This document shows positions 34,914 to 46,750 of a DNA stretch of 64,000 nucleotides, piece by piece. The position numbers were made by a program, and so were the translations under genes. The DNA is taken from positions 2,803,815 to 2,867,814 of the forward strand of contig MU004232.1 of assembly GCA_010405405.1 (NCBI GenBank), in the 5' to 3' direction. The stretch is from Microthyrium microscopicum. Its lineage: Eukaryota > Ascomycota > Dothideomycetes > Microthyriales > Microthyriaceae. Numbering within the stretch: position 1 is the stretch's first letter; each line of letters starts with the position of its first letter. The notes under the pieces were generated by a model. The model was not told where the DNA came from. It searched no databases and saw only the letters and a program-made list of their open reading frames with translations.

Positions 34914-36823
34914 TATATAAATCTCTTTATTATCCGGTTCGTTTAGACTCCGTAAGGAGTCTAAACACGCTACTCTAATAAGCGTATATAGACTATACTA
35001 ACTATTTATAGTAGAAACCCTTAGGGAAATAAAACTATACTATTTACTCTAGTAGGGCGCCATAGACGCTCTAACGTCTATTTATCTATTATAGACTATT
35101 AACCTTATAGCCGTTAATAGGCCATTCTATAAAACGTTTCTACTTTATTTAATCTCCTTCTTATTTATCTAACTTTATTTAAACCTTTTCATCTACTTTC
35201 TTAAACTCTACTAAGTTCGCTAGAGCTACTTTAGTAGCCTTATAGATACTTACTAAGATAGCTACAGCAATCTTTCCTCCTAACGTAGCTATAAGCATAG
35301 CTATGCCTAAAGGTCTTAGATAAGTAAATATAAAGCTAAGAGATTACTATCCTAAAGTAAATCCTACTATAGCTAAGGCTAGAAGCCTTCTAGAGCCTTT
35401 TATAGAGCTAGCTTTTAGTATAGTAATAAGTATATATTTATTCTTTAGTAGTAAGTTTATATTACTATAATCTTATTAAGCTATACTATTTTATAAGTTA
35501 ATAGTACGTTTAAATAAAGTTGCCTAGAGAGCATTTGCTACTAAAGTAATACTCTTATAAATACTATAAGATTTATCTTAATAGTTATATTTATAATTAT
35601 AATTTAAGTACTATTTACTTTTGTCTTTTATTTTATAGTTCTATATATTGTACTTACTTATATAGTATCTATAGTAAGCTTTTACTAAATAGGAAGACTA
35701 TATATATTTCTAAATACTATACTAGTAGTAATAGGTGCTTACTAGTATTATAGCCTAGAGTTTATAACTATACTATACGCTTTTAATTATTAGTCTTTAA
35801 GCTATAGTAGTCTTCTAGAGATTCTTCGTAGAAAGATATATAATAAAGAATAATTTCTTCTTCTTTAAGATTAATGTTTTATTACTATAAATTTAGCTTA
35901 CTCTAGTAATAGCGAAAAAGTACTAGTTATCCTTATTTAGGGCCTTAATAAACCCTAAGTTATAATTATCTACTTTCTTATTATAATAAACTCTATTACT
36001 AATACTTTTTAAGGATATACTAGCTACTTTAATAGAATAATCCTACTAAAGTATTTACGTACCTTTAATAGTTAAGTACTAGGCTTAATCCTTCTATTTA
36101 GTATTTTTAAAGATAACTTAAAGATTACTACTCTATAGAGGGCGTATACTTATAGTACTTATAAATATCTTTTTAAGTTCCTTAAAGACTTCTAAAGAGG
36201 TCTCTATATATTATTCTACCTTAGGTTATAGAATAATAAAATAACCTTTTAGTTTACTTATATATAGTTTAGTATAGGAAGTAATTACTATTTAGGAATA
36301 TAGCTTTAAAGCTAGTATAATAAGATAACGTTAAATCGCTACTTTAATCTTATTAAGCTAATTAAGAATAGTTTTAAGGAAGGTAGGTTTAGGAATAGGG
36401 TGTTTAGCTACTAGAGGCTCTTTCTCTTAATAAAGGACGTAGTCCTTTAGCTTAATAAGCTCCTCTATAGTATTATAAAGAACTTATTTTAAAATAATTA
36501 TTTCTAATCCTTTTTATATACCTTTTTATATTCTAAATAGGGACATTCCTACTACGTTAACTATACTAAGTAGTTCTAAAAGGCTATTATTAAGTAAGCT
36601 TTCATAGCTCTTAAAATTAGAGTCTCGTTCTTTTATATTTTAGTTATTTAGTTTAGCTATTCTTCTAGCTATAATAATACTATAGTACATATAGGCATCT
36701 AGCTAAAAATTTATAAAAGTAATCCCTAAGCGTTAGTAAAGAGATTCTAATAGTTTATTTAAATTAAATTAATAAAGTAGTACGAATTAAGCCGTATAGG
36801 AGCTAAAGAAGGTCTAAAACTAA
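34914..36823. mobile_element. Nested 1.9-kb insertion with an apparent 11-12-bp target duplication
   Basis: The insertion point is marked by AATATAAAAATA (34902-34913) on the left and GATATAAAAATA (36824-36835) on the right, which collapse to one copy in the intact arm. A duplication of about 11 bp fits Mutator-like elements or target-primed (LINE-type) insertion. I see no terminal inverted repeats. Its left end carries a perfect 11-bp-stem hairpin at 34941-34966. It is somewhat less AT-rich than its host. Confidence 0.5.
34941..34966. other. Perfect hairpin: 11-bp stem, 4-nt loop
   Basis: GTTTAGACTCC, loop GTAA, then GGAGTCTAAAC. It lies 27 nt from the end of the nested insertion. A second smaller hairpin (ATAGACG/CGTCTAT, 35062-35081) follows. 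Confidence 0.85.
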
Positions 36824-38240
36824 GATATAAAAATAATAAAAATATATCTAGATAGAGCTTAATAAGCTCTAAATAGTAATATAAAAAATATACCTTAAAG
36901 TTGCCTATTTAGGTTACGATATCTCTAATAACTATAATAGATTTTAAATAACTATAATAGATTTTAAATAACTATAATAGATTTTTAATATATTTAAAAT
37001 AACTACGATAAGTTTAAAATAACTAGAATAACTAGAATTATTTAGTACTTTATCTAATATATATTTAATACGTATCTAATATCTTTAAAATAACTAAAAT
37101 AACTATTTTACTATTAGATACGTAGTCTAATTTATAATATATAATAATTTTTTTATAATATATATATAGAGTAACTATTTATTTATTAATCTTAACTTTA
37201 ATATTACTATCTAAGTTAAATAAACTATAGAGAGCTCCTATAACTTCTTAAAAGTTATTATTATAAGAACCTAACGTAATTAGTAAGTAATTAGTATAAT
37301 AAGCTCTCTCTTATTTATTAAAGTATATAAGGATTATATATATACCTATAAGAGAGTAATATATATTATAATAGAGGCTAAAGCTATTAATAAATATAAG
37401 TAGAAAGACTAAAATAACTTTATACTCTTATATAGAGTTTTTATAATAAGAAGAAAAAAAATAAAATTATTTAATTAAACTAGCTTAAGTAAACTTATAA
37501 ATCTTTATCTTACTATAAATTAAATAAGCTTTAAAAGTAGAATAATCTTACTTTATACTAACTAAGTAGATATAATAATATTTAATATTACTAGATATAA
37601 TATATAAGTACTTAAACTTATTACTTAGATATTCTATTCTAAAGTAGTTATTAATTCCTAGATTAGAATAATAGATAATAGACTAAGGTTAAATAAAGAT
37701 ATAGTTAGTAATATCTTTAACTAAGAATAACTTAGTATCTAAAAACTTAAGAGTTAATATTTCCTAAGGAATATTTAAAGTATTAGTATATTTAACTTAT
37801 TAAATATAAAGTATAACGTCTCTTTTTATAATGCTAGCTTTATAGTTATTATCTTTATAGAAATCTTTTTTAATAGTAATAACTTAACTATAGTACTTAT
37901 ACTTTTTTAAATTACTAATATTAATAGTATAATTATAATTATATATCTTAACGCTACTATAGTTATAGTAATAGTAGATAAAATCTAAAGGTAGAATTAG
38001 GTTTATAAAGTTATTAGAGTAATAAATAAAGTTTCTTAAAGTTATATAAACTAAAGAAAGCTAAGTATTTAATTTCTAAAGTTCTTAAAGTTAGTTAATA
38101 AAATAACTAAATCTAATATATATCTTTTTATACTCTTTTAGACTTAAGATAAATTACTTAAAGAGTTTAATTAGATTAAAAAAATAAAGCTTTTCTAAAG
38201 TTTTATCTATTTAAAACTTCTTCTTCTTATCTTTCTCTTT

Positions 38241-39118
38241 TATATTATAAAAAAATTATTATATATTGTAAATTAGACTACGTATCTAATAGTAAAACAG
38301 TTATTTTAGTTATTTTAAAGATATTAGATACGTATTAAATATACATTAAATAAAGTACTAAATAATTCTAGTTATTCTAGTTATTTTAAACTTATTATAG
38401 TTATTTTAAATATATTAAAAATCTATTATAATTATTTAAAATCTATCGTAGTTATTTAAAATCTATCGTAGTTATTAGAGACATTGTAACCTAAATAGGT
38501 AACTTTAAGGTATAATTTTTAAGTTCCTATTTAGAGCTCGTTAAGCTCTATCTAAATATATTTTTATTATTTTTATATCTTAAAAGTTAATTAAGTTATA
38601 ATTGTTTAAAGATAAATACATTTTTTATTCTTTAATTTCTATTAATAACTTTTTAAATATAATTGCTATAATTATAAAAAGTATACTATTAGATAGCCCT
38701 CATTTAGATAAGTAAGTTATGATCTAAATTAGAATTTATTATTAAGCCGTTACTAGTTGCAGCCTAAAAACGGTTTTTAGACTTTAATGTTCCTTTTTTT
38801 ATTTATTTCTAGAATCCTTACTAACTCTATAGTTTTTCAACCTTTTTATTTCTAGATTAAACTAAAGGTACTAAACCCTATATTTTAGCCTATAGCAAGA
38901 TCTTTAGGCGTATAGCTAGATTAGTTAATTAGTTATTAGACTTAAGGACTTTAGTAAAATCCTTTTATCTAATTTATTAATCTTTAGGTTATTATAGGTT
39001 ATCGCAGTTATTTTAAAGTTATTTCTAACTCCTTAGATAACCTACTACGTATAATAGTTATAGCTATTATTAGTGCTATTAAATAGCTTAAATTAATAAT
39101 AATTTTTTTACAATATAT
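38241..39118 (-). repeat. Right inverted-repeat arm (uninterrupted)
   Basis: Continuous partner of the split left arm; it shows what the left arm looked like before the insertion. Confidence 0.7.
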
Positions 39119-39364
39119 AGAGGCTTACTTATATAGATTTAAAGCAACTTTAGTTTAGTAAAGTTTAAAAAGTAGCAAAGAAGCTATTTAAAAAGTTAGA
39201 TTAAGTTAATAAAAGAAAGTAAAAGAAATAAAGTAGTAATAATACTAGTTTAGTAGTAGTTTTAAAGCTATCTAAAGTAAACTAGGAGCTATATAGTTAT
39301 TTAAAGGTAATTTAAAGTAATCTAAAGTAAATAAAAGGTAGTATAGTTAATTAAAAGTACTTTA

Positions 39365-40080
39365 AGACAAGCTATAGTAAAAAGTAGGAAATAATATAAG
39401 AAGGAAGCAGAGATTAGTAAGCTATAGTAAAAGGTAAAAAATAATATAAAAAAGGAGTAGAAATTAATAAGCTATAGTAAAAGATAAAGAATAATATAAA
39501 AGAGGAGTAGAGATTAATAAGCTATAATAAAAGATAGAGAATAGTATAAAAGAAGAATAAAGATTAGTAAGCTATAGTAAAAGATAGAAAATAATATAAG
39601 AGAAGAGTAGAAATTAGTAAGCTATAAAATATAAGAAGTAGTATAGTATAAGAGAGAATAGAAATTAGTAAGCTATAAAATATAAAAGGTAGTATAGTAT
39701 AAAAAAGAATAGAGATTAGTAAGCTATAGAAAGAATAAGAGATTAATATAAGAAAGAAAGTAAAGATTAGTAAGCTATAGAATATATAAGGAATTAATAT
39801 AAGAAAGAGAGTAGAGATTAGTATACTATAAAATATAGAAAGTAGTATTATAAAAGAAAGAATAAAAATTAGTATACTATAGTAATTTAAAGTTAGTAGT
39901 ATAAAAGAGAAAGTAAAAATTAGTATATTATAGTAATTTAAGGTTAGTAGTATAAAAGAGGAAATAGAAATTAGTATATTATAGTAATTTAAAGTTAGTA
40001 GTATAAGAGAGAAAGTAGAGATTAATATACTATAGTAATTTAAGATTAGTAGTATAAAGAAGGAGTAGAAATTAGAGTAA
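39365..40080. repeat. Minisatellite, period 50-52 nt, about 14 copies
   Basis: The motif GATTAGTAAGCTATAG recurs at about 39412, 39462, 39512, 39562, 39612, 39663, 39714, 39764, 39816 and onward. The units are purine-rich on the plus strand. Confidence 0.85.
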
Positions 40081-40927
40081 TATAAGAGAGTAAGATATAG
40101 AAAAGTAATTAGAAGTTAAAAGTTAAAGAGATATAAGATAGTAAGTTATAGGGTAGTAATTAATATAAGAATATATAAAGTAAATAGAAGGATAAAAATA
40201 ATTTAAGTAATAAAGTAAGCTAGAAAAGAATAATATATAAAATACTTTTAAAGTTCTTTTTTAAATTATTAATTAAATTAGGAAAAGAGGAAAGTTATAG
40301 AGCATTAGAAATAAGCTTAAATAAGTTATAGAGACCTTTATAGCTATCTTAAGTAATATTAGCTTGTTAATACTAATAGATAAATCTAAATTAAAAAAAA
40401 TCTATTTCTAAGTTTAAGTAATAAAGAGATAGAAGAGTAATAAATTAATTTAGTTTTAATATTTAAGAAGCATAATTTAAATACTAACTAGAAGCTATAA
40501 CTAGAGAGGCGTCTAGTAATTTATCTAAAGCTAGGAGTTTAGAACTATCTAGGAAAATAAAAGGAATACTATTTATAATAGTAGTAATATCTTTTATTAT
40601 AAGTTTAGCTTACTCTTAATAGTTAGTAAGCTTATAAAGCTCTATAAGTTTAGCTATAGTTAATCTAAGCTCTTTTATATTATTAGGCTAATTAATTACT
40701 ATATCTTCTTTATTATTATTAATTACTTAGTATTTAGAAAAGTAAATAAGTAGATTATTCTTATTAATATTACTCTATAAATAGTTAGTAAAGAAAATAT
40801 AAAAAGAATATATAAATACTATTAAAAATAAATAGTATAATATATTAATAATAAACTATAGTTATAAATCTAGTTTAATAGTCTATAATTTTATTATTAC
40901 TTAAAGTATTACTAATACTAGTATATT

Positions 40928-41089
40928 TATTATAAGTTAGATAATAAAGAGATAAGTTATATTATAAGTCTACTAAATAGGAAGGTAACTTAGAGAGAAA
41001 GAAGAGTTAAGAGACTCTTTAATTAAGGTATTTATATATAATAAGAGTAGTCTAAATAAGTATAACTTTAGGGGGTTTAACTCTTAATA
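40928..41089 (-). repeat. 3' LTR of the Gypsy element
   Basis: Direct repeat of 52634-52795, equal length, differing mainly by C/T and G/A transitions. A TATATATAAATA element lies inside it on the minus strand. Confidence 0.8.
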
Positions 41090-41199
41090 TTACTCTTCTT
41101 ATCTAAAAAATTCTAGCTAAAATATAAAGTTAATTATAAGATTCTAATTTTATCTAGCTATATCTAATGCTTATTATTTTTATAGTTTATAATAGAGCT

Positions 41200-44100
41200 T
41201 TTATTTATAATGTATAAATTTATATATTTACTTTTAAGTATAAAATATAAAGCTTAGGTTATTAACTATTAGTTCTATACTAGTATTTTACTTATTTTAG
41301 ACTAAATTCTAGGTATAAGGCTCCTTTCTTAGCGTATAATATTAGTTCTTTTTACTTATAATTCTATAAAGGTTACTTAATTAGTAGATTATCTTATTTA
41401 TACTTAGTTAGAGCTCTATTATAATATTAAGAGATAAGATTAAAAGAATATAATTATAATTAAGTTATTATACTTCTACTTATATATTTAGAAGATATAA
41501 AGCAATATCGTTCTATAGGGTTAACTATTCTTTTTTTATTATACTTTAAATAAGCTTCTTCTCTTTTAATTAGTCCTTATTAAGTTTCTTCTTCCTTGTC
41601 TAATTAATTAATTAATTAATCTATTAATTAATTAATTAATTAGGTAAGTTGTTTATTATAATAGCTATAGCCTTACTAACTATATAGAGATAGCTACCCT
41701 AATTATTAATGCTTTTAACTATATTATTAGCTTTAATAGTTATATCCTTATTATTATTACCTTTACTTATATATTTATTATTAACTATAATACTTTTCTA
41801 TCTTATTTATTTACTACGTATAAGGTAGCTATACGTAAGGCTTATTAGAATAATATAAATAAAAGCCTTTACCTTCTTAACTAAGTTTTACTTTATTACT
41901 AGAATAATATTATTTATAATCTTTATTTCTATCTATTAACTATTCTTTAATATAAAAAGATATACGTAGTTATTAACTATTATAATTTATAAAACTATAC
42001 TTTATTTAAGGTACTTTATATTAACTAGACTATATATACTTTTTTAGCCTTTCTTAATTTATACTAACGTATTTATAGAGTAAGGCCCTTTATATTATAG
42101 CTAACTATTTTTTTAACTTCTTTAATAACTATCTTAACTTATTAAACGCTTTTTCTAAGGAGTTTACTAATAATTTATAGTCTAGTATTTATAGCATTAT
42201 AATTTATTAGAGCTTTCTTAGTACGATTTAGTTAACTAGTAGCTAGGCTAGTTATCTTAAAGCTTTAAATATTTATTATATAAGTATTCTATAATTCTCT
42301 ACTAAAAATAAGCAAAATAAGACTTATAAAGAGTAGTATTATACTTATTATATTAGCTATTCTAATTTAAAGAATTAGCTATAATATATAGATTATATTT
42401 AGCTTCTAGAATTTTATAATAATATATATTTAAACCCTAAGGCCTATAGAGAATAAGCAAATAGATAAGAGCTAAAGCTAGTAGACTAAAAAAAGACCTA
42501 CACCTATTAGTACTTAGATAAACTACTAGTAATAACTATACCTATAATAACTAAGGTAAGGTAAATATACTATCTATAAAGTTCTTCCCTTAAATAGAGG
42601 CAATAGACCTTAGTAATATAAAGGACGCTATTCTACCCCTAGAACTAGAGATAAACTATAAGATAATAGTAAAAGAGATAGATTATATAATTAGTAGCCT
42701 TCTAAATTGTAAGGTAATAGGACTTATTAATATACTAAACGAGGTTCTAAAGGCTCTTAGACTTAAGGCGTAACTAAAAAAGGAGGATAATAATCTAAAA
42801 CTAATAGAATTTAGTAAAAGACTAATACTTATAATTAGCAAAATGCTAATAAGTAGTATAATTCTAAAATATTTAAAGCAATTTTACACGCTAGTACTAA
42901 AAAAGCTAAGCAAGAAAGACTACTCGTTACTAATAGCCTACTAGCTAATTATCTTTAAGAATATAATAGTAAAGTTAGTTAAAAAGATTATTGCTAATAG
43001 ACTTACTTAACTTATAAAGAATAACGACCTACTATCCTAGAACTAAATAAAAGCTAGAGTAAGGTAATTAATACTAATAGTAGTATAGCTTTTAAGAAGT
43101 ACTATTAAAGTAGTATAGAAAGGAAACGTAAGAGCTATAGTATTAGTACTTAGTCTTAACCTTTAAGAAGTATATAATAATATTAATCTAAGGAGGCTTC
43201 TCTATATCCTAAAGATAAAGGAAGTTCCCTAATAGTTAATTAATATAGTAGTAAGCTTCACTACTAATTATATAACTTAAATTATATTTATTAAGTACTA
43301 AAGTCTAGTAATAATAACTAATATAAGGATCTTTTAAGGATCTTCTTTTTTATCTATTCTCTTTCTCTTCTTTATATTAGAATTACTAGAATACTTCTAG
43401 GACGTAAGTAATAATATTTTTAGATTTAGCTTTATAGATAATACTATATTAGTTATATAGAGTAATACTACCTAAGAGAACTATATAAAACTAGAAGAGA
43501 CTTATTAAAAGTATACTAACTAGATAAATAAGTATAGAGCAAAGTTTACTCTTAATAAGTATTAAGTAATATACTTTACTTAAAATATTTACTATCTAGA
43601 AATAGACTTATAATCTATAGTAATAGTAAATAATATATCTACTAAGCTTATACTAAAAAGCATTAGGGTACTAGGTATATAAGTAGATAAAAGGATAAAC
43701 TAAAAAGACTATATTAAAAAGACTAAAACTAAAGGATTTAAGTAAGTAGTAATACTTTTAAGAATAGTATAGTTAAGATAAGGACTAGTCTTTAGAAAGA
43801 CAAAGCTCTTTTATATAGTAGTTATTAAGCTAACCCTTATATATAAAGTATAAGTATAAGGTCTAGGATTACTATTCCTTAAGACGCTAAAGAATCGTTA
43901 TAAACTACTAATAGTAGTTTAGAATAATATACTCTATAAGATAATAGAAGAATACTAAAAAACTTTTATTACTTTATTAAATAAGGAAATAAAGGTTAAA
44001 CTACTTTAAATAAATACTATAGTTTTAGTAGAGAAATATGCTAATAAGAATAAAGACTTAATAGTAATATAAAAGATAAGTAAAATTATTATTAAAGTAT

Positions 44101-46750
44101 ACTAGATAAACCTTTTAAGAAACTAGAGGATACCTCTCTAGTAGTAATAACTAAGAAGCCTAGTAATATTTAAACTAGTATAGATATACGTAATTAAAGT
44201 TATAGCTTAAAGAGTTAACGTACTAAAGTAATAAAAGAAGAAATTAAAGATAAAGTAGAAGTAAGATACTAACTATAGGTACGTAACGTAACTAATAAAT
44301 AGTACGCTATAAAAGAAAAAGAAGGTAAAAACTAAACTAGAGCTAGAGATATTCCTAATTAGAGTATATTACTATAGGCTTTAGATAAATACTTAGGTAT
44401 AGCTTATAAGGACGTAGTAGTATACTACTATAGTATAAAGAATATTATAAAATAACTAACTAATTAAACTTTATAATAGTCTTAATAAAGTATAAGTAAT
44501 AGCGCTCTTCCTTATATAATTAAAAGTTATTAAACTTAATAACTAGCTATATAGTATATAGATACTAATAGTCTCTCTACTATAGTACTTATATAGTTAC
44601 TAGTAATAAATAGTTTACTATATACTACTAAACTACTTATAATATTATAGAGAAAGATTACTAGAATAAGTAATAATACTAAATAAAGCTTATATACTCT
44701 TTAATCTAAAAGATACCTAAGTAGTAGCTAGATAGCTACTAAAAAGTAGAGCTCTTTAGTAATTTAAGCTAACTAAAAAAATTATAAAAATAGATTTTAA
44801 GGCGTATAAAGAACTACTAAGACTTAAGGATTTTATAAATAACTAACTATAATACTATAGTACTAATAGGCTAGTAATATATAATTATAAAGGAAATAGC
44901 TAAGTCTAGAAACGTAATTAATTTTATTTTATATTTATCTACTACTCTTTATTAAATAACGCTACTATTCTACTTAATAACTAGGATATCTTTATTAATA
45001 AATTTATTTTTATGCTTTAAGCGTAAAGCTTTAGTAAAATAGCTTATAGGTAAGCTAAATTAGTAACTAGTATAGCTATATTAATCTTTAGCTTCTTTTT
45101 CTTTTACTATACTAATAAGGCTATAATAGAAGTAAACTAAGCCCTATAACTAGTAAACTTACTTACTAAACTCTCTATAACCTCTATCTACTTAGTAGCC
45201 TTTTTATCTATACTTAATAATATATACTTCTTAATATCCTAATAAGGATTAACTAAGTTAGCTATTACCTTATTAAAGGCGTATTAAAGATACTTACTCT
45301 ACTCCTTTAACTCTACTAGTACCTTATTATAATATTAGAAAAGATAAAAGATTAAGAGTAAGGATATACTTATAGCCTTATACTTAGAACGTTACTCTTT
45401 ATAATAAGAGTAAGGATACTAGCTAAGACTAGCCTAACTATAAATATAGGTAATTACTATAGTAAACGTACTAAAACTAACTAAGTACTTACTATTAAGT
45501 AACTCTACGTAATAATATAATGCTTAGAAATAATATAAATAGATTCTTGTACTAAGGATATATATAGTCTATATTATAATAGTTAATATTATATATAAAA
45601 AAATACTAAAAGACTTATAATAAAAGCTAGGATAAAACTAGCTAATTTTACGTCTAAAAATAAAGTAGTATTTTTAATATCTATAAATAAAGTAGTTTTT
45701 ACCTTCTTTAGAAATAATAGAAAGAAAGTACTTATAAGCGTAGAACGTTTACTAAGTACCTAAAGGTAAGAGGAAGAGAAAGAAAGAGAGCTTATAAAGG
45801 ACTTACTCTTAAAAAAGAAATTAAGAAGAGTAGAAGGTATAATAAAAACTTAGAGAGGAAGAAGTAACTAAAACTATATAGATTTAAAATACTTTATACC
45901 CTAGAGGTAGACTATATAGACTACTAAAAACTTAGAGGTAGCTATTTAGTAGCCTATTATATAGTATTAAAAAGCGTAGATTAATAGAAAAAACTTAGCT
46001 AAAGGATATTATAAATACTCTACTTAATAAGTATTAAAAGAGAAGGCTTAATATAGCTAAGAGCTATAGTAATACTAAAGCCTATTAAGGGTAAAAATTA
46101 ATTATAAAAACTTAAGAATACGTATTATATACGCCTATTATAAAACTATATAGAAAGTTAACTATATAAAGATAATAGCTATAAGCCCTTAAGAAGGGAA
46201 AAATTAATAGAAACTTATTAAACTATAATAGTAAAACTTAATAATAAAGCAATACTAAATAGAAATAGGCGCTAAAGAGCTAGATCTAATCTATTCTAAA
46301 GGACGTTATAGCCTTAAGTAATTAGGTAATAAATAAGTCCTAAAAGGGAAACTAGTAATAAGAATAGTATTAAGGATTAAGATTCTAGCGCGTAGCATAA
46401 AATCTATATAACGTATAGTATACTTAAGCTATATAGGGCCCCTAGTAGTTAGTAACTACTAGTTACTTACTATATTAACCTACTAACTAGAATTCCTTTA
46501 GTAAGCTTTATAGTTTATAGAGAAATAATATAAGTCCTTCTATTTAGAAGTAGTAAACTAAGAGAGTATTATAATAATACTAGAATAAGGCTACTAAAAG
46601 GTAACTAAAGAAATACTATAGGTTTCTCTATAGGAGTTTTTCTAAAAGTAAGAGTAGCGTCTATATAGTCTATTAGCGTAGCTAAAAGACAATAAATAAG
46701 ATTTATATATATATATATTTAAACTATATTTATAATAATAATATTAGCTT
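41200..46750 (+). mobile_element. RIP-degraded non-LTR retrotransposon (LINE, Tad1/I-like), approximate limits
   Basis: Read through stops, 42900-43230 on the plus strand gives KKLSKKDYSLLIAY ... VKKIIANRLT ... NDLLS, the reverse transcriptase fingers and palm of LINEs. It is followed by an LNL.EVYNNINLRRLLYIL segment and, near 43425-43455, a FSFIDNTILV segment, the FADD catalytic box after mutation. At about 43670, RVLGI.VDKRIN.KDYIKK matches the thumb region. An endonuclease domain is expected upstream (41.6-42.4) and RNase H downstream (44.3-44.9). Many Trp codons have become TAG or TAA. The element lies just inside the 3' LTR of the Gypsy element, in the opposite orientation. The ends are not defined. 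Confidence 0.7.

Larger units (their letters stand above)
34362..37161 (+). repeat. Left inverted-repeat arm (split by insertion)
   Basis: Matches the right arm in two blocks: 34362-34913 pairs with about 38583-39118, and 36824-37161 pairs with about 38241-38582. Confidence 0.65.
34362..39118. mobile_element. Element with about 880-nt terminal inverted repeats, carrying a nested 1.9-kb insertion
   Basis: The right arm 38241-39118 is an inverted copy of two left pieces, 34362-34913 and 36824-37161. These two pieces would be continuous without the DNA between them. The differences are mostly C/T or G/A, as expected from RIP. The central spacer, 37162-38240, is about 1.1 kb. Near the inner ends a short motif (AATAACTATAATAGATTTTA) is tandemly repeated three times on the left. 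Without the insert the element is about 2.85 kb. Terminal inverted repeats this long are typical of foldback-like or some Mutator-like and MITE-like DNA elements; I cannot assign a family. Confidence 0.65.

Noticed and set aside
34941-34966. Hairpin as proof of a Helitron end
   Set aside because: No CTRR end follows at the expected distance, and the insertion has a target duplication, which Helitrons do not make.
41600-41642. ATTAATTAATTAATT runs as a possible CRISPR or functional repeat array
   Set aside because: A simple 4-nt microsatellite in AT-saturated DNA; no spacers, and the organism is eukaryotic.
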